A stretch of 64,000 nt of DNA from Paenibacillus albicereus (GCF_012676905.1 NZ_CP051428.1:3806001-3870000); one strand, 5' to 3'; shown: positions 35,146 to 43,639, counted from the stretch's first letter. The notes: generated by a model not told the origin, from the letters alone. Made by a program: numbers and translations.

Positions 35146-36870
35146 TCAACCGCCGGGACGAATCCAGATATCGACCCAGTCGACGCGCAGGCTGCCGGCT
35201 CGCGCCGTCAGCTCGATGGCGTTGGCCCCGGCGGACAGCTTCAGCTCCGCTTCGTACACCCGCAGCTCTCCCCGCTCCTGCGGTTCGATGTCGAGCGTCC
35301 GCTTCGTCCCGCCGGCGGACAGCTCCAGCCTCGCGCCATCCGCCGGGTTCAGCACGGCCACGGACACCGTGTACGCGCCGGACTGCGGCACCCGCACGTT
35401 CGGCAGCCGCACGCCGTCGCCAGGCTCATGCAGCAGCGCGGCTGCGCCTCTGGACGCATGCACGTTCTCGCTCTCCTCCGCGCCGCCGAGCCACTCGCCC
35501 CATTCCGCCTCGAAGCGCGGCAGCTCCAGCGCCAGCAGCTCCGCCCCGCCGCTCGCCTGCGCCCGCAGCTCGCCCCCGCCCTCGGGCAGCAGCAGCTCGG
35601 CGTAGGCGTAGCCGGTCTCTCCCGGCGCGGTCGCTTCGAGCTCCGCCGCCACCGCTTCGCCGGCGGACGAGCTCAGCGCGATCCGCCCCGCGCCGCCTTC
35701 CGCGAGCCGGTACTGCAGCAGCACCGGCACCGTCGTCTCGACGGTGGAGGCGATGTGGCTGAACACGAGCGCATCGCCTTCGGCACGGGCCTCCTCGGCC
35801 CGCAGGACGCCCATGCCGGACGGCGCCTCGATCGCCGCCGCCAGCGGCTGCGGCTTGCCGAAGTCCGGCAGCCCGCCGCCGGTCCAGCCGACCTTGGCGG
35901 CGCGCGCCTTGCGGTTGGCCCAGCCGTCGGACTCGCCGCTCGTCGCGTGGTAGACGAGCCACGTCTCCGTGCCGTCGGGCGACGGCGCGAACGAGTTGTG
36001 CCCCGGCCCGTACACGCCGGCCTCCGCGTTCATGGCGAGCAGCGGCTCGGGATGCTTGCTCCAGTCGTCCGCCCGCAGCGGATCGCCGCCCTCCCGCAGC
36101 GACAGCACGCCGAGGCTGTAATACGGCGTCCAGCTGCCCGCGCCGGAGTAGACGATGTGGACGCGGCCGTCCCGCTGCAGCACCGACTGGCCCTCGTTGA
36201 TGTACGGCGGTCCGCCGGCCTTTTCCCACTCGAGGTCGGGACGGCTCAGCAGCACGCGCGGGCCGCTGATCGTCAGCGGGTCGCTCATCGGAGCGATGTA
36301 CGTGTTCTGAGCCTCGTTGACGTCGCCCTCCCAGCCCGACCAGACGAAGTACAGCCGGTCCTCCTGCTCCATGACCAGCCCGTCGATCGCCCACTTGTCG
36401 GTCTCGTCCGTGATCTGGCCCTGGAAGGCGTACTCGCCCAGCGGATCGTCCGTCGCCGCCTCGAGCGCGTACATCCGGTGGTTGGCGTTGTCGCCGTCGT
36501 CGGCCGCGAAGTAGATGTACCACTTGCCGCGCACATGCTGGATCTCCGGCGCCCACAGATTGGCCGAGTAGGCGGCGCCGACCGGCGGACGCCAGACGAC
36601 CTTGCGCTCGGCGGCGCGGAAGTCGAGCGTGCGCGACTTCATGACCATGATGTCCGTCCCGCCATGCGTGAACGTCATGTAGTAGAATCCGCCATCGTAG
36701 ACGACGCTCGGATCGGGCGTGTCGATCTCGGCCAGCGTATTCTTGAACGTGCCGCCGTGTCCGACGTAGGGCGCGCCCGCTTCATCCGAGCGTTCTTGCT
36801 TGCTCCACATCCAATAGCCTCCTCCCGCGATCAAAAGCAGGAGCAGCGCCGTCCTTCGGTTTCGCTTCAT
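35146..36870 (-). CDS. GH43 alpha-L-arabinofuranosidase-type enzyme, membrane-tethered or secreted
   Basis: 574 residues. A short basic N-terminus and one hydrophobic helix (about 8-20) lack a clear cleavage site. The five-bladed propeller (about 45-360) has the three GH43 carboxylates visible: base Asp in TPDPSVVYDG, modulator Asp in KWAIDG, acid Glu in YINEGQS. The catalytic domain is clearly paralogous to that of the gene at 40900-42318 (shared ANLWAPE, NHRMY, YF.WSGWEG, GVYGPGH). The C-terminal 200 residues form beta-rich, CBM6/35-like sandwich domains. Fourth gene of the arabinan operon. Likely trims arabino-oligosaccharides at the cell surface; exact linkage inferred. Confidence 0.87.
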   Translation of the reverse strand: MKRNRRTALLLLLIAGGGYWMWSKQERSDEAGAPYVGHGGTFKNTLAEIDTPDPSVVYDGGFYYMTFTHGGTDIMVMKSRTLDFRAAERKVVWRPPVGAAYSANLWAPEIQHVRGKWYIYFAADDGDNANHRMYALEAATDDPLGEYAFQGQITDETDKWAIDGLVMEQEDRLYFVWSGWEGDVNEAQNTYIAPMSDPLTISGPRVLLSRPDLEWEKAGGPPYINEGQSVLQRDGRVHIVYSGAGSWTPYYSLGVLSLREGGDPLRADDWSKHPEPLLAMNAEAGVYGPGHNSFAPSPDGTETWLVYHATSGESDGWANRKARAAKVGWTGGGLPDFGKPQPLAAAIEAPSGMGVLRAEEARAEGDALVFSHIASTVETTVPVLLQYRLAEGGAGRIALSSSAGEAVAAELEATAPGETGYAYAELLLPEGGGELRAQASGGAELLALELPRFEAEWGEWLGGAEESENVHASRGAAALLHEPGDGVRLPNVRVPQSGAYTVSVAVLNPADGARLELSAGGTKRTLDIEPQERGELRVYEAELKLSAGANAIELTARAGSLRVDWVDIWIRPGG

Positions 36871-36907
36871 GTCCAACGCCCCGTTCTCCTTCGGAATGCG
36901 GCAGCGG

Positions 36908-37747
36908 TCATTTTACGCCGCTGCTCGTGATCGCGCGGACGAACGACTTCTGGCCGAGGATGAAGATGAGCACGACCGGAAGCGCCGCGACCGTCGTCAT
37001 CGCCATCAGCTTGCCGTAGCTCTGCGTGTAGCTGCCGGTCGCCATCATCGCGATGCCGGCCGTGATCGTGCGCATCTCCGGCGAGGTCGTGGCGTACAGC
37101 GGCCAGACGAAGTCGTTGTAGATGCCCATGAACGTGAAGATTCCGAGCGTCACCAGGATCGGCACGGCCGAAGGCATGAGGATGCGGGCGTACAGCTGCC
37201 ACTTGTTGACGCCGTCGATCCGGCCGGCTTCCTCGATCTCCTTGGGGAACGAGAGGAAGAACTGGTACAGCAGGAACACGCCGAACGCCCCCGCCGTCGC
37301 CGGCAGGATGAGCGCGGGATAGGTGTTGATGAGGCCGAGCGCGTTGAACTCCATGTACATCGGCAGGAACGTCAGCACGCCCGGAATCATGAGCGAGGCG
37401 ATGAACATCGGCAGCAGCAGCCGGCGCAGCGGCAGGTCGGTCAGGCGCGCCAGCGCGAAGGCGGCCATCGAGTCGATGAGCAGCACGATCGCCGTGCCGA
37501 TGGCGCCGACGGACAGCGAGTTGGCGATCCAGCGCAGCACCGGCGTATTCATCAGCTCGCCGCCGAGCCCTTGCCGGAAGTTGTCGAGCGTCGGCTTGCG
37601 CGGCAGGAAGTCCATGCGCCCGGACAGCGCCTCGAAGTCGTTCTTGAAGCCGGTCGACAGCATCCAGACGAGCGGCAGCGCCATGACCGCGGCGATGAGC
37701 GTGGCCAGCAGGAGAAGGATCGCCTGGTTCCGTTTCGAAGTCGTCAT
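36908..37747 (-). CDS. Sugar ABC transporter permease (MalG/AraQ type)
   Basis: 279 residues, six membrane helices, with the cytoplasmic EAA loop EEAGRIDGVNKWQLYARILMP that contacts the ATPase. Pairs with the permease encoded immediately upstream (its TAG directly abuts this ATG). No ATPase gene is present in the locus, as usual for such importers in Firmicutes, which share an MsmX-type ATPase encoded elsewhere. Substrate predicted to be arabino-oligosaccharides from the GH43/GH2 context. Confidence 0.93.
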   Translation of the reverse strand: MTTSKRNQAILLLLATLIAAVMALPLVWMLSTGFKNDFEALSGRMDFLPRKPTLDNFRQGLGGELMNTPVLRWIANSLSVGAIGTAIVLLIDSMAAFALARLTDLPLRRLLLPMFIASLMIPGVLTFLPMYMEFNALGLINTYPALILPATAGAFGVFLLYQFFLSFPKEIEEAGRIDGVNKWQLYARILMPSAVPILVTLGIFTFMGIYNDFVWPLYATTSPEMRTITAGIAMMATGSYTQSYGKLMAMTTVAALPVVLIFILGQKSFVRAITSSGVK

Positions 37748-38635
37748 CTATGCCTTCTCCTTCCGATTGGTGAGCTTGAACTGCACGACGGACACGGCCA
37801 TGATGAGCAGCGCCATCAGGATCGCCATCGCCGACGCCGAGCCGACATCCTTGCGCGCGAACGCCTGGTCGAGCACGTTGATGAGCAGCACGCGGGTCGT
37901 GTCGCCCGGCCCCCCGCGCGTCAGCAGGAACGGCTGGGCATAGATGTTGAACGAGGCGATCGTGGAGGTAATCATGACGAACAGCAGGACCGGGCGGATC
38001 GTCGGCAGCGTCACGGAGACGAACTTGGACCAAGCGCCCGCCCCGTCGATCGAGGCCGCCTCGTACTGCTCCTCCGGCACCTCGTTGAGCGCGTTGATGA
38101 AGATAATCATGTTGAAGCCGATCGTCCACCAGATCGTCGCGCCGATCAGCGACACCCACGCCCACGGCGTGTCGGTGAGCCACGGGATGCCGGCGAAGCC
38201 GAGCCGCGCGAACAGGCTGTTGATGAAGCCGGCGTTGGTGTCGAGCATCATGAGCCAGATGACCGCCATGACCGACGCCGAGAGCGCGTACGGCAGGAAG
38301 TAGAACGTGCGGAACAGGCCGCGCACGCGGGCCGGCAGCGCGTTCAGCAGCATGGCGAGCGCAAGCGCGACGAAGATGAGCAGCGGCACCGAGTAGAGGA
38401 CGAACTGCGCCGTCGTCCACAGGCCGCGGAAGAACAGGCTGTTCTCGTAGGTGCCCGGCGTAAAGATGGACACGTAGTTGTCCAGGCCGACGAACGCGTG
38501 CTCGCTGGAGAGCAGCTCGAAGTCCTGGAGGCTGATGACGACCCCGTACAGGATCGGAAACAGCAGGAACAGGCCGAAGCAGGCCAGATAAGGCAGCACG
38601 AACAGGAACGAGGTGAGCCGCGAGGTCCATTTCAT
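37748..38635 (-). CDS. Sugar ABC transporter permease (MalF/AraP-UgpA type)
   Basis: 295 residues, six membrane helices, with an EAA-type loop YEAASIDGAGAWSKFVSVTLP. Start: ATG 38635 (MKWTSRL) has AAGGAAG ten bases upstream, while the in-frame ATG at 38656 has no site, so the shorter form is preferred. Between the binding protein (about 110 bp upstream) and the second permease. Confidence 0.92.
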   Translation of the reverse strand: MKWTSRLTSFLFVLPYLACFGLFLLFPILYGVVISLQDFELLSSEHAFVGLDNYVSIFTPGTYENSLFFRGLWTTAQFVLYSVPLLIFVALALAMLLNALPARVRGLFRTFYFLPYALSASVMAVIWLMMLDTNAGFINSLFARLGFAGIPWLTDTPWAWVSLIGATIWWTIGFNMIIFINALNEVPEEQYEAASIDGAGAWSKFVSVTLPTIRPVLLFVMITSTIASFNIYAQPFLLTRGGPGDTTRVLLINVLDQAFARKDVGSASAMAILMALLIMAVSVVQFKLTNRKEKA

Positions 38636-38746
38636 CCGATGGGTTCTTCCTTTCATGGGCAGCGAGCGGGCGAGAAGGAAAGAAGGACGAGAGAGCGCAC
38701 CGCCCGCTCTGCCGTCCTTCCGCTTCCGCTTGCCCGGCAAGCCGGA

Positions 38747-40045
38747 TTAGTTCATCGCCTGGCGGGATTTGGCGACCGCGTCGTCCATCGCCTGCTGCGC
38801 CGGCTTCTTGCCGAGGATGGCGTTGCTCAGCTCGCCCCAGAGCGGCTCGACGATCGTGCCCCAGTTGAGCACGTTCGGCGCGAACTGCACGTCGGCGAAG
38901 CTGCCTGCGACCGTGCTCTGGAACTCCAGCGCCTTGAACTCGGCCGACTCCAGCACCTTGTTGGAAGCGACCGCCTGGCCGGATTCCGCCCAAGCGAGCG
39001 AGTCGCCGGAGACGAACTTGAGGAAGTCGCCGATCGCGGCGAGCTTATCCGCATCCGTGACCGCCTTCGGCACGACGAAGCCGTGCGAGCCGGCGTAGAC
39101 GGCTTTTTTGGCCTTGCCGATCTGCGGCATGACGGCGACGCCGTAGTTCAGGCCGGCCTCGTCGAACTGCGACTTCATCCAGGGCCCGTTGAACTGGATC
39201 GCGTTCTTGCCTTGCAGGAACAGCGTATTCTCGCCGTCCTGCTGCACGTTGCCCGGCGAGATGCCCTTCTCCACCATGTCCCGCAGCCACTGCACCATCT
39301 CGACCGCCTCCGGCGAGTTGTAGGCGACGTCGGTGCCGTTCCACAGCTCGCCGCCGTTCTGCCAGACGAGCGAAGGGAAGATGAACTGCTGCGGCCACAG
39401 CGTCGGCACGACGTAGCCGTAGACGCCCTTGTCCTTGTCGGTCAGCTTCTCCACGGCGGCGTCGAACTCGGCGCGGTTCGTCGGAGGCGCGGCGATGCCG
39501 GCTTTTTCGAACAGGTCCTTGTTGTAGTACATGACGGCCGGGTGGATGTCGAGCGGGATCGTGTACAGCTTGCTGTCGATCGTCGCGTACTTGATCGGCG
39601 CCTCGGCGAAGTCCGCCGCGTCGATGCCGGCCTTGGACGCCAGGTCGTCGACCGGCTGCAACTGGTCCTTGCTCTGGTACGTCGGCACGGAGTCGACGTG
39701 CATAATCATCAGGTCGGGCCGCTCCTTGCCGGTGCTGAGCGCGACGTCGAGCTGCTTGTAGTACTCCCCGTTCGGCTGGATGACGAACTTCACCTTGTAG
39801 GCGTCCTGCGAGCTGTTGTAGCTGTCGACGATCTTTTTCATGAACGGGCCGTCGGAGCCGGAGAATGGGGACCAGAACAGGATTTCCGTCGCCTTGCCGC
39901 TTCCTCCGCCGGAGGCCTTCCCTCCGTTTTCCGCCGCGTTGCTGCCGCCGTTTCCGTTGCCGTTGCCTGAGCAGCCGGCCGCCAGCAGCGGCACCAGCAG
40001 CGTCATGGCGAGAATCGAGGCTTTGTTCCGGTTGCGTTTGCTCAT
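38747..40045 (-). CDS. Sugar ABC transporter binding lipoprotein
   Basis: 432 residues. Signal peptide with lipobox LLAAGCSG (Cys25), a Gly/Asn linker, then a family 1 solute-binding fold (EILFWSPFSGSDGPFMKKIVD; WPQQFIFPSLVWQNGGELW; GPWMKSQFDEA). First gene of the operon and the transport partner of the two permeases that follow. Strong AGGGGAG site. Its promoter overlaps a cre-like palindrome, suggesting glucose repression. Confidence 0.94.
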   Translation of the reverse strand: MSKRNRNKASILAMTLLVPLLAAGCSGNGNGNGGSNAAENGGKASGGGSGKATEILFWSPFSGSDGPFMKKIVDSYNSSQDAYKVKFVIQPNGEYYKQLDVALSTGKERPDLMIMHVDSVPTYQSKDQLQPVDDLASKAGIDAADFAEAPIKYATIDSKLYTIPLDIHPAVMYYNKDLFEKAGIAAPPTNRAEFDAAVEKLTDKDKGVYGYVVPTLWPQQFIFPSLVWQNGGELWNGTDVAYNSPEAVEMVQWLRDMVEKGISPGNVQQDGENTLFLQGKNAIQFNGPWMKSQFDEAGLNYGVAVMPQIGKAKKAVYAGSHGFVVPKAVTDADKLAAIGDFLKFVSGDSLAWAESGQAVASNKVLESAEFKALEFQSTVAGSFADVQFAPNVLNWGTIVEPLWGELSNAILGKKPAQQAMDDAVAKSRQAMN

Positions 40046-40104
40046 CCGAGATACTCCCCTTTTTTAGGTCGGTCTTCCACGAGCCGCGCTCGTTGGATAG
40101 CCTT

Positions 40105-40127
40105 ATCGTAAGGGAAGGAAGCGCTTC
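40105..40127 (-). promoter_or_regulatory. Arabinan-operon promoter with cre-like palindrome
   Basis: Minus-strand -10 TACGAT (40105-40110); GAAGCGCTTC (40118-40127) fills the spacer toward a poor -35. Read as minus-strand TCGAAGCGCTTCCT it matches the CcpA cre pattern TGNAANCGNWNNCW with one mismatch. Confidence 0.45.
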
Positions 40128-40205
40128 GAAAAATGGCGCTTCTACAGATGAAGTGGACATTTTTACAGGTCCTATTTTCGGAAATAGGAATCTAAACCTG
40201 TTTAT

Positions 40206-40250
40206 TTGTATATCCTGTGGATATACAATTGGGAGGGAGCGCGATATAAT
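40206..40250 (+). promoter_or_regulatory. mazE: mazEF promoter and autoregulatory palindrome
   Basis: Perfect inverted repeat TTGTATATCC-TGT-GGATATACAA (40206-40228) overlaps the -35 TATACA (40222-40227) of a promoter with a perfect TATAAT (40245-40250) at 17 bp. It is well placed for repression by MazE or the MazEF complex. Confidence 0.65.
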
Positions 40251-40282
40251 TGAGCCATCAAACACGAAGGGACATGGTCCTT

Positions 40283-40549
40283 ATGACGACGGTAACGCTC
40301 AGCCGTTGGGGCAACAGCAGCGGCATCCGAATTCCGAACCAGTTTCTAAAAAGGATGAATCTGGTTGAAGGCACGGAATTGGAAGCCGTGCTGACGGAAG
40401 ATAATTGCATCTTGCTGCGTCCGCTGAATCCTCTTGAGTCGAACGAAGATCTGCGGGCGCACCTCGGCATGCTTCTCTCGAAAATCAAGCCGGAATCTTC
40501 GAGGCATGAAGAAGTCGATCTAGGAATCGAAGGAGACGAGCTCATTTGA
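40283..40549 (+). CDS. mazE: MazE-type antitoxin
   Basis: 88 residues. The N-terminal swapped-hairpin AbrB-like DNA-binding domain is plain (TLSRWGNSSGIRIPNQFLKRM), followed by an acidic C-terminal tail (SSRHEEVDLGIEGDEL) that would bind and block MazF. ATG 40283 fits an AAGGG 11 bases upstream; ATG 40274 is too close to it. Stop overlaps the start of mazF by four bases. Inserted between two arms of the arabinan locus, on the opposite strand. Confidence 0.92.
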   Translation: MTTVTLSRWGNSSGIRIPNQFLKRMNLVEGTELEAVLTEDNCILLRPLNPLESNEDLRAHLGMLLSKIKPESSRHEEVDLGIEGDELI

Positions 40550-40881
40550 CTTATCCAGCACGCGGCGATCTTGTCTGGCTCGATTTTGATCCGCAAGCCG
40601 GCAGAGAGCAGGCAGGCCGCCGACCCGCCCTTGTCTTGTCGGAGAGCGCATTCAATGAGCTCACTGGCTTTGCAGTCGTTTGTCCCATTACCAATCAAGC
40701 CAAGGACTATGCGTTCGAAGTGCCGATTCCGGAGGGTCTGGCGTTTACCGGAGTCGTCCTGACCGACCAGTTCACGAGCCTTGACGTTCGGAAACGGAAA
40801 GTCAAGGTCGTCGGAAATACGCAGCCCGACTCGGATTTTTTCAAAACCGTCCTTCGCAATGTCCGGTCCATCCTGAGCTGA
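40546..40881 (+). CDS. mazF: MazF-type endoribonuclease toxin
   Basis: 111 residues, full length for MazF/PemK. N-terminal PARGDLVWLDFDPQAGREQAGRRPALVLS carries the conserved Gly-Asp...Gly-x-Glu...RPALV pattern; the VVCPITNQ and VVLTDQFTSLD strands are also present. Begins with TTG (40546) overlapping the mazE TGA, so it depends on mazE translation. Cuts mRNA at short sequence motifs when antitoxin is lost. Looks intact. Confidence 0.95.
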   Translation: MTYPARGDLVWLDFDPQAGREQAGRRPALVLSESAFNELTGFAVVCPITNQAKDYAFEVPIPEGLAFTGVVLTDQFTSLDVRKRKVKVVGNTQPDSDFFKTVLRNVRSILS

Positions 40882-40899
40882 TGCTTCCTAGCAGAAGCT

Positions 40900-42318
40900 T
40901 CAGAGGCTCGGGAACACGTCCAGGCTGTCGATCTCGGCATAGTTGCTGACGCGCGTGAAGCGGATCGTGTTCGAGCCGGCGTTCAGATAGACCTTGGCCG
41001 TGGACGTCCCCCAGTTGTTCCAGCCGGAGTAGGCGATGTAGAAGTTGGACGCCGCGCCGCCGTTCACGGACAGGCCGTGGATCGCCCACGGCTGGCCGCT
41101 CGTGCCGTTGCCGGTGCGCGCCGCCAGCACGTACCAGCCCGCCGAAGGCGCGCTGACCGCGAATTGCACGTAGCTCGCCGCCGTGTCGATGTAGCCGACC
41201 TTGCGGCCGCCCGAGGCGCTCGCCTCGTTGGTCGCGGCGGCCCCTCCGCCGAGGGCGGCGTTCTCGGCTTCATAGCGTTCGCGGGACGGCTCGCCGGACG
41301 GGATCGCGATCGGCGCGTTCGGAGCGGCGGGCGAGCCGAGGCTCGGCGTGTTGTCGGCGTTCCAGCCGAACTTCTGCGCGCGCACCTGGCGCGTCCAGCC
41401 GGCGCCCTGCCAGCGGGCGGAGTGGTAGACGATCCAGTCCTCGGACCCGTCCGGGGACTTGGTGAAGCTGTGGTGGCCGGGGCCATAGACGCCGTTTCCG
41501 CTGGCGAAGATCGGCGTGCTTTTTTTCGTCCAGGAAGAGGCGTTCAGCAGGTTCGCGGACGTGCCGGCGGTGATGAGTCCGAGGCAGTAGCCGTCGGTCC
41601 AGCTGCCGCTGGCCGAGTAGACGAGGCTGATCGTGCCGCCGCGCACGATGACCTGCGGGCCTTCGTTGACCTGCGGCGTCGTGTTCGTCTCCCAGCCGTA
41701 CGTCGGCGTGGCGATGCGCGTGCGCGCGCTGCTGATCGTCCACGGGTTGCTCATCTGCGCGATGTACAGATGCTGCTTGTCGTTGACCGTTCCCTCCCAG
41801 CCGGACCAGAGGAAGTAGCGGCTGCCGCCGACGGTCAGCACGGTGCCGTCGATCGCCCAGCGGTCGGTCGCATCGCTGATCTTGCCCTTGAGCGTCCAGC
41901 TGCCGGTCAGCGGGTTGGCGCTGGCGTTCTCCAGCACGTACATGCGATGGTTCTCGTTGCTGCCGTTGTCGGCCGCGAAGTAGACGTACCATTTGCCGTC
42001 GAGATGATGCAGCTCCGGCGCCCACAGGTTGGAGCTGTACATTGTGCCTGCGGGAGGCGTCCAGACGACGGCGCTCTCGCCGGCGTCGATGCCGGTGATC
42101 GTCCTGGAGCGCGACAGCGTGATGTTGCCGCCCGTCGTCTGCGTGTAGTAGTAGTAGCCGTCCGTATGCTTGTACATCCACGGGTCGGCTCCGTCCTGCT
42201 TGATGACGTTGAAGAAATTCGAGGCCGGGGCGGCATGCGCGCGCTCGGTCCCGAGCGGCAGCAGCAGCGTGAGGGCGAGGCAGCAGGCGGCGGCGAGCAG
42301 GGCAAGGCGTTTCAACAT
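40900..42318 (-). CDS. Secreted GH43 arabinosidase with C-terminal CBM35/6-like domain
   Basis: 472 residues. Signal peptide 1 to about 30 (ends AHAAP). Five-bladed GH43 propeller (about 32-345) with base Asp in GADPWMYKH, modulator Asp in RWAIDG and acid Glu in QVNEGPQV. Then a carbohydrate-binding domain (about 350-472) starting ERYEAENA and containing the YVQFAVSAPSAGWY and FYIAYSGWNNWG strands. Resembles extracellular exo-alpha-1,5-L-arabinofuranosidases; activity inferred. Monocistronic, with a promoter and cre-like palindrome of its own, 20 bp from mazF tail to tail. AAGGAGG before ATG. Confidence 0.9.
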   Translation of the reverse strand: MLKRLALLAAACCLALTLLLPLGTERAHAAPASNFFNVIKQDGADPWMYKHTDGYYYYTQTTGGNITLSRSRTITGIDAGESAVVWTPPAGTMYSSNLWAPELHHLDGKWYVYFAADNGSNENHRMYVLENASANPLTGSWTLKGKISDATDRWAIDGTVLTVGGSRYFLWSGWEGTVNDKQHLYIAQMSNPWTISSARTRIATPTYGWETNTTPQVNEGPQVIVRGGTISLVYSASGSWTDGYCLGLITAGTSANLLNASSWTKKSTPIFASGNGVYGPGHHSFTKSPDGSEDWIVYHSARWQGAGWTRQVRAQKFGWNADNTPSLGSPAAPNAPIAIPSGEPSRERYEAENAALGGGAAATNEASASGGRKVGYIDTAASYVQFAVSAPSAGWYVLAARTGNGTSGQPWAIHGLSVNGGAASNFYIAYSGWNNWGTSTAKVYLNAGSNTIRFTRVSNYAEIDSLDVFPSL

Positions 42319-42366
42319 GATCGATTCCTCCTTGGGATGGTCGCATGTTCGGAATGCGCCAAGCCC

Positions 42367-42394
42367 AGTCTAGCGCAAGGAGGGAAGCGCTTCC
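42367..42394 (-). promoter_or_regulatory. Promoter of the secreted GH43 with cre-like palindrome
   Basis: Minus-strand -10 TAGACT (42367-42372), 17 bp from a weak -35. A perfect 12-bp palindrome GGAAGCGCTTCC (42383-42394) covers the -35 side. TGGAAGCGCTTCCC on the minus strand fits the cre pattern except for the last base. Confidence 0.45.
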
Positions 42395-42778
42395 AGGACA
42401 TCCTTTTGCGGATGCCGGACGTATTTCTAGATGTTGGCATCGGATGGGACGCTAATGGGCACGTAGACCGGACTCGAACAGGATCGTCGGCGCCCGCGTC
42501 GTCCATCTGGAACCGTTCCGGTGCGGTTCGTGCGGCCGAAATGCTTCCCTCTCCGAAGGCAGGGAGCTGACGACGGATCAGAGCGTTAGCAGGTCGAAAT
42601 GACGCCATTACAATGCCTAACGACGCGTGGCGGGCTTAGCGGCTAAAAAAGCGAAAAAAACGAGCGGAACGGGGGCGCTGGAGCGGTTTAAGCGTCTGAC
42701 GCGTCGTTCGTCGATGATGAAGGCGGAATATGGGCCTCTAAGCGCATCAGGAATCGTTGCCGCGGAGCTTGGTGGAAC
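42395..42778. other. Non-coding stretch with nested inverted repeats
   Basis: No convincing gene in either strand: no ribosome site before the short open frames and no family resemblance. It holds inverted repeats CGTTAG (42584-42589) / CTAACG (42617-42622) and AACGACGCGT (42619-42628) / ACGCGTCGTT (42699-42708), plus an A-rich patch near 42645-42660. Could be a small mobile remnant or structured RNA; undecided. Confidence 0.4.
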
Positions 42779-42821
42779 GCAAACGAGACGAAGCCGCTTC
42801 CTGCGGCTTCGTCTCGTTTGC
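42779..42821. terminator. Strong hairpin after the alpha/beta hydrolase gene
   Basis: 19-bp perfect stem (42779-42797 / 42803-42821), 5-nt loop; modest T content on the minus strand. Confidence 0.7.
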
Positions 42822-42865
42822 TGCTTCCATTCCTCTGCGGCAGGAGCCGCGCGGGAGGACCGCTG

Positions 42866-43639
42866 TCAGGGCAGGCTCTCCAGCCATTCGGCCATCGCCT
42901 GCGCCGTCTGAAGCGTCTGTCTGCCTGCGGGCAGGCTCGACTTGCCGTCGCCCCGCTGCGCGCCGTAAGCGCCGAAGCCGGCATGGTTGCCGCCTTCGAT
43001 CGGCACGTATGCCGTATCCGGCGGAAGCCAGCGTTTGGCCTTGCCCCAGTCGCCTCGGTCCATCACCTGGTCGTTCGTGGCGAACACCGACAGAGCCTTC
43101 AGGCCGGTTCCGTTCAAGTCCCCCTTGGAGTCGGGGTAGGAGGCGAGGAAGAACACGCCCTTCAGCCGGTCCGGATGCTCGGCCGCATACCGCGCCGCCA
43201 TCACGCCGCCCAGGGAATGGCCGCCGATGACGAAGCTCCCGTCCGGGGCCGAGTCCAGCACCTCGTCGGCCCGGCTGCCTCCCAGCACGGCGAGGTCGAG
43301 CGGCATGCGGATGAGGTAGACCGGGTAGCCCTGGCGGGAGAGCTCCAGCGCGAGCGGCGCGTAGCTGCGCTCATCGACGAGCGCTCCGGGGTACAGCAGC
43401 ACGGACGGGCTTCTGGGATCGCCCGCCGGGGCGAAGGCGATATAGGAGCCAGCCTGCTCGATCTCCACTCCGCTCGCCTGCAGCGCTTCCTCGGCCTCGG
43501 CGGACGGTCCGCAGTCCAGCGACTTCAGCCCGATCAGCCCGGCTGCCGCCAGCAGGAGCAGCGAGGCGGCGATCCACATCGCCGCCTTGGCCCTGCGCTG
43601 GCGCTTCCGCCGGACTTGATGCTCGGCAGATCCGCTCAT
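42866..43639 (-). CDS. Membrane-anchored alpha/beta hydrolase
   Basis: 257 residues. A basic N-terminus and one helix (about 20-40) place the hydrolase outside the membrane. Nucleophile Ser in VIGGHSLGGVMA, acid Asp probably in ATNDQVMDRG, catalytic His in GGNHAGFGAYG. Resembles the dienelactone-hydrolase-like alpha/beta family (PF12695). No own ribosome site; its ATG lies three bases after the stop of the 92-residue gene, so translation is coupled. Substrate unknown. Confidence 0.85.
   Translation of the reverse strand: MSGSAEHQVRRKRQRRAKAAMWIAASLLLLAAAGLIGLKSLDCGPSAEAEEALQASGVEIEQAGSYIAFAPAGDPRSPSVLLYPGALVDERSYAPLALELSRQGYPVYLIRMPLDLAVLGGSRADEVLDSAPDGSFVIGGHSLGGVMAARYAAEHPDRLKGVFFLASYPDSKGDLNGTGLKALSVFATNDQVMDRGDWGKAKRWLPPDTAYVPIEGGNHAGFGAYGAQRGDGKSSLPAGRQTLQTAQAMAEWLESLP

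Noticed and set aside
31552-36930. Very long plus-strand open frame opposite the kinase, binding-protein and GH43 genes
   Set aside because: Arg/Ala/Gly-rich translation with no domain, no ribosome site and full overlap with clear minus-strand genes; a product of high GC content.
42312-42911. Short frames in the intergenic region before the alpha/beta hydrolase
   Set aside because: No ribosome sites; they cross promoter and terminator elements.
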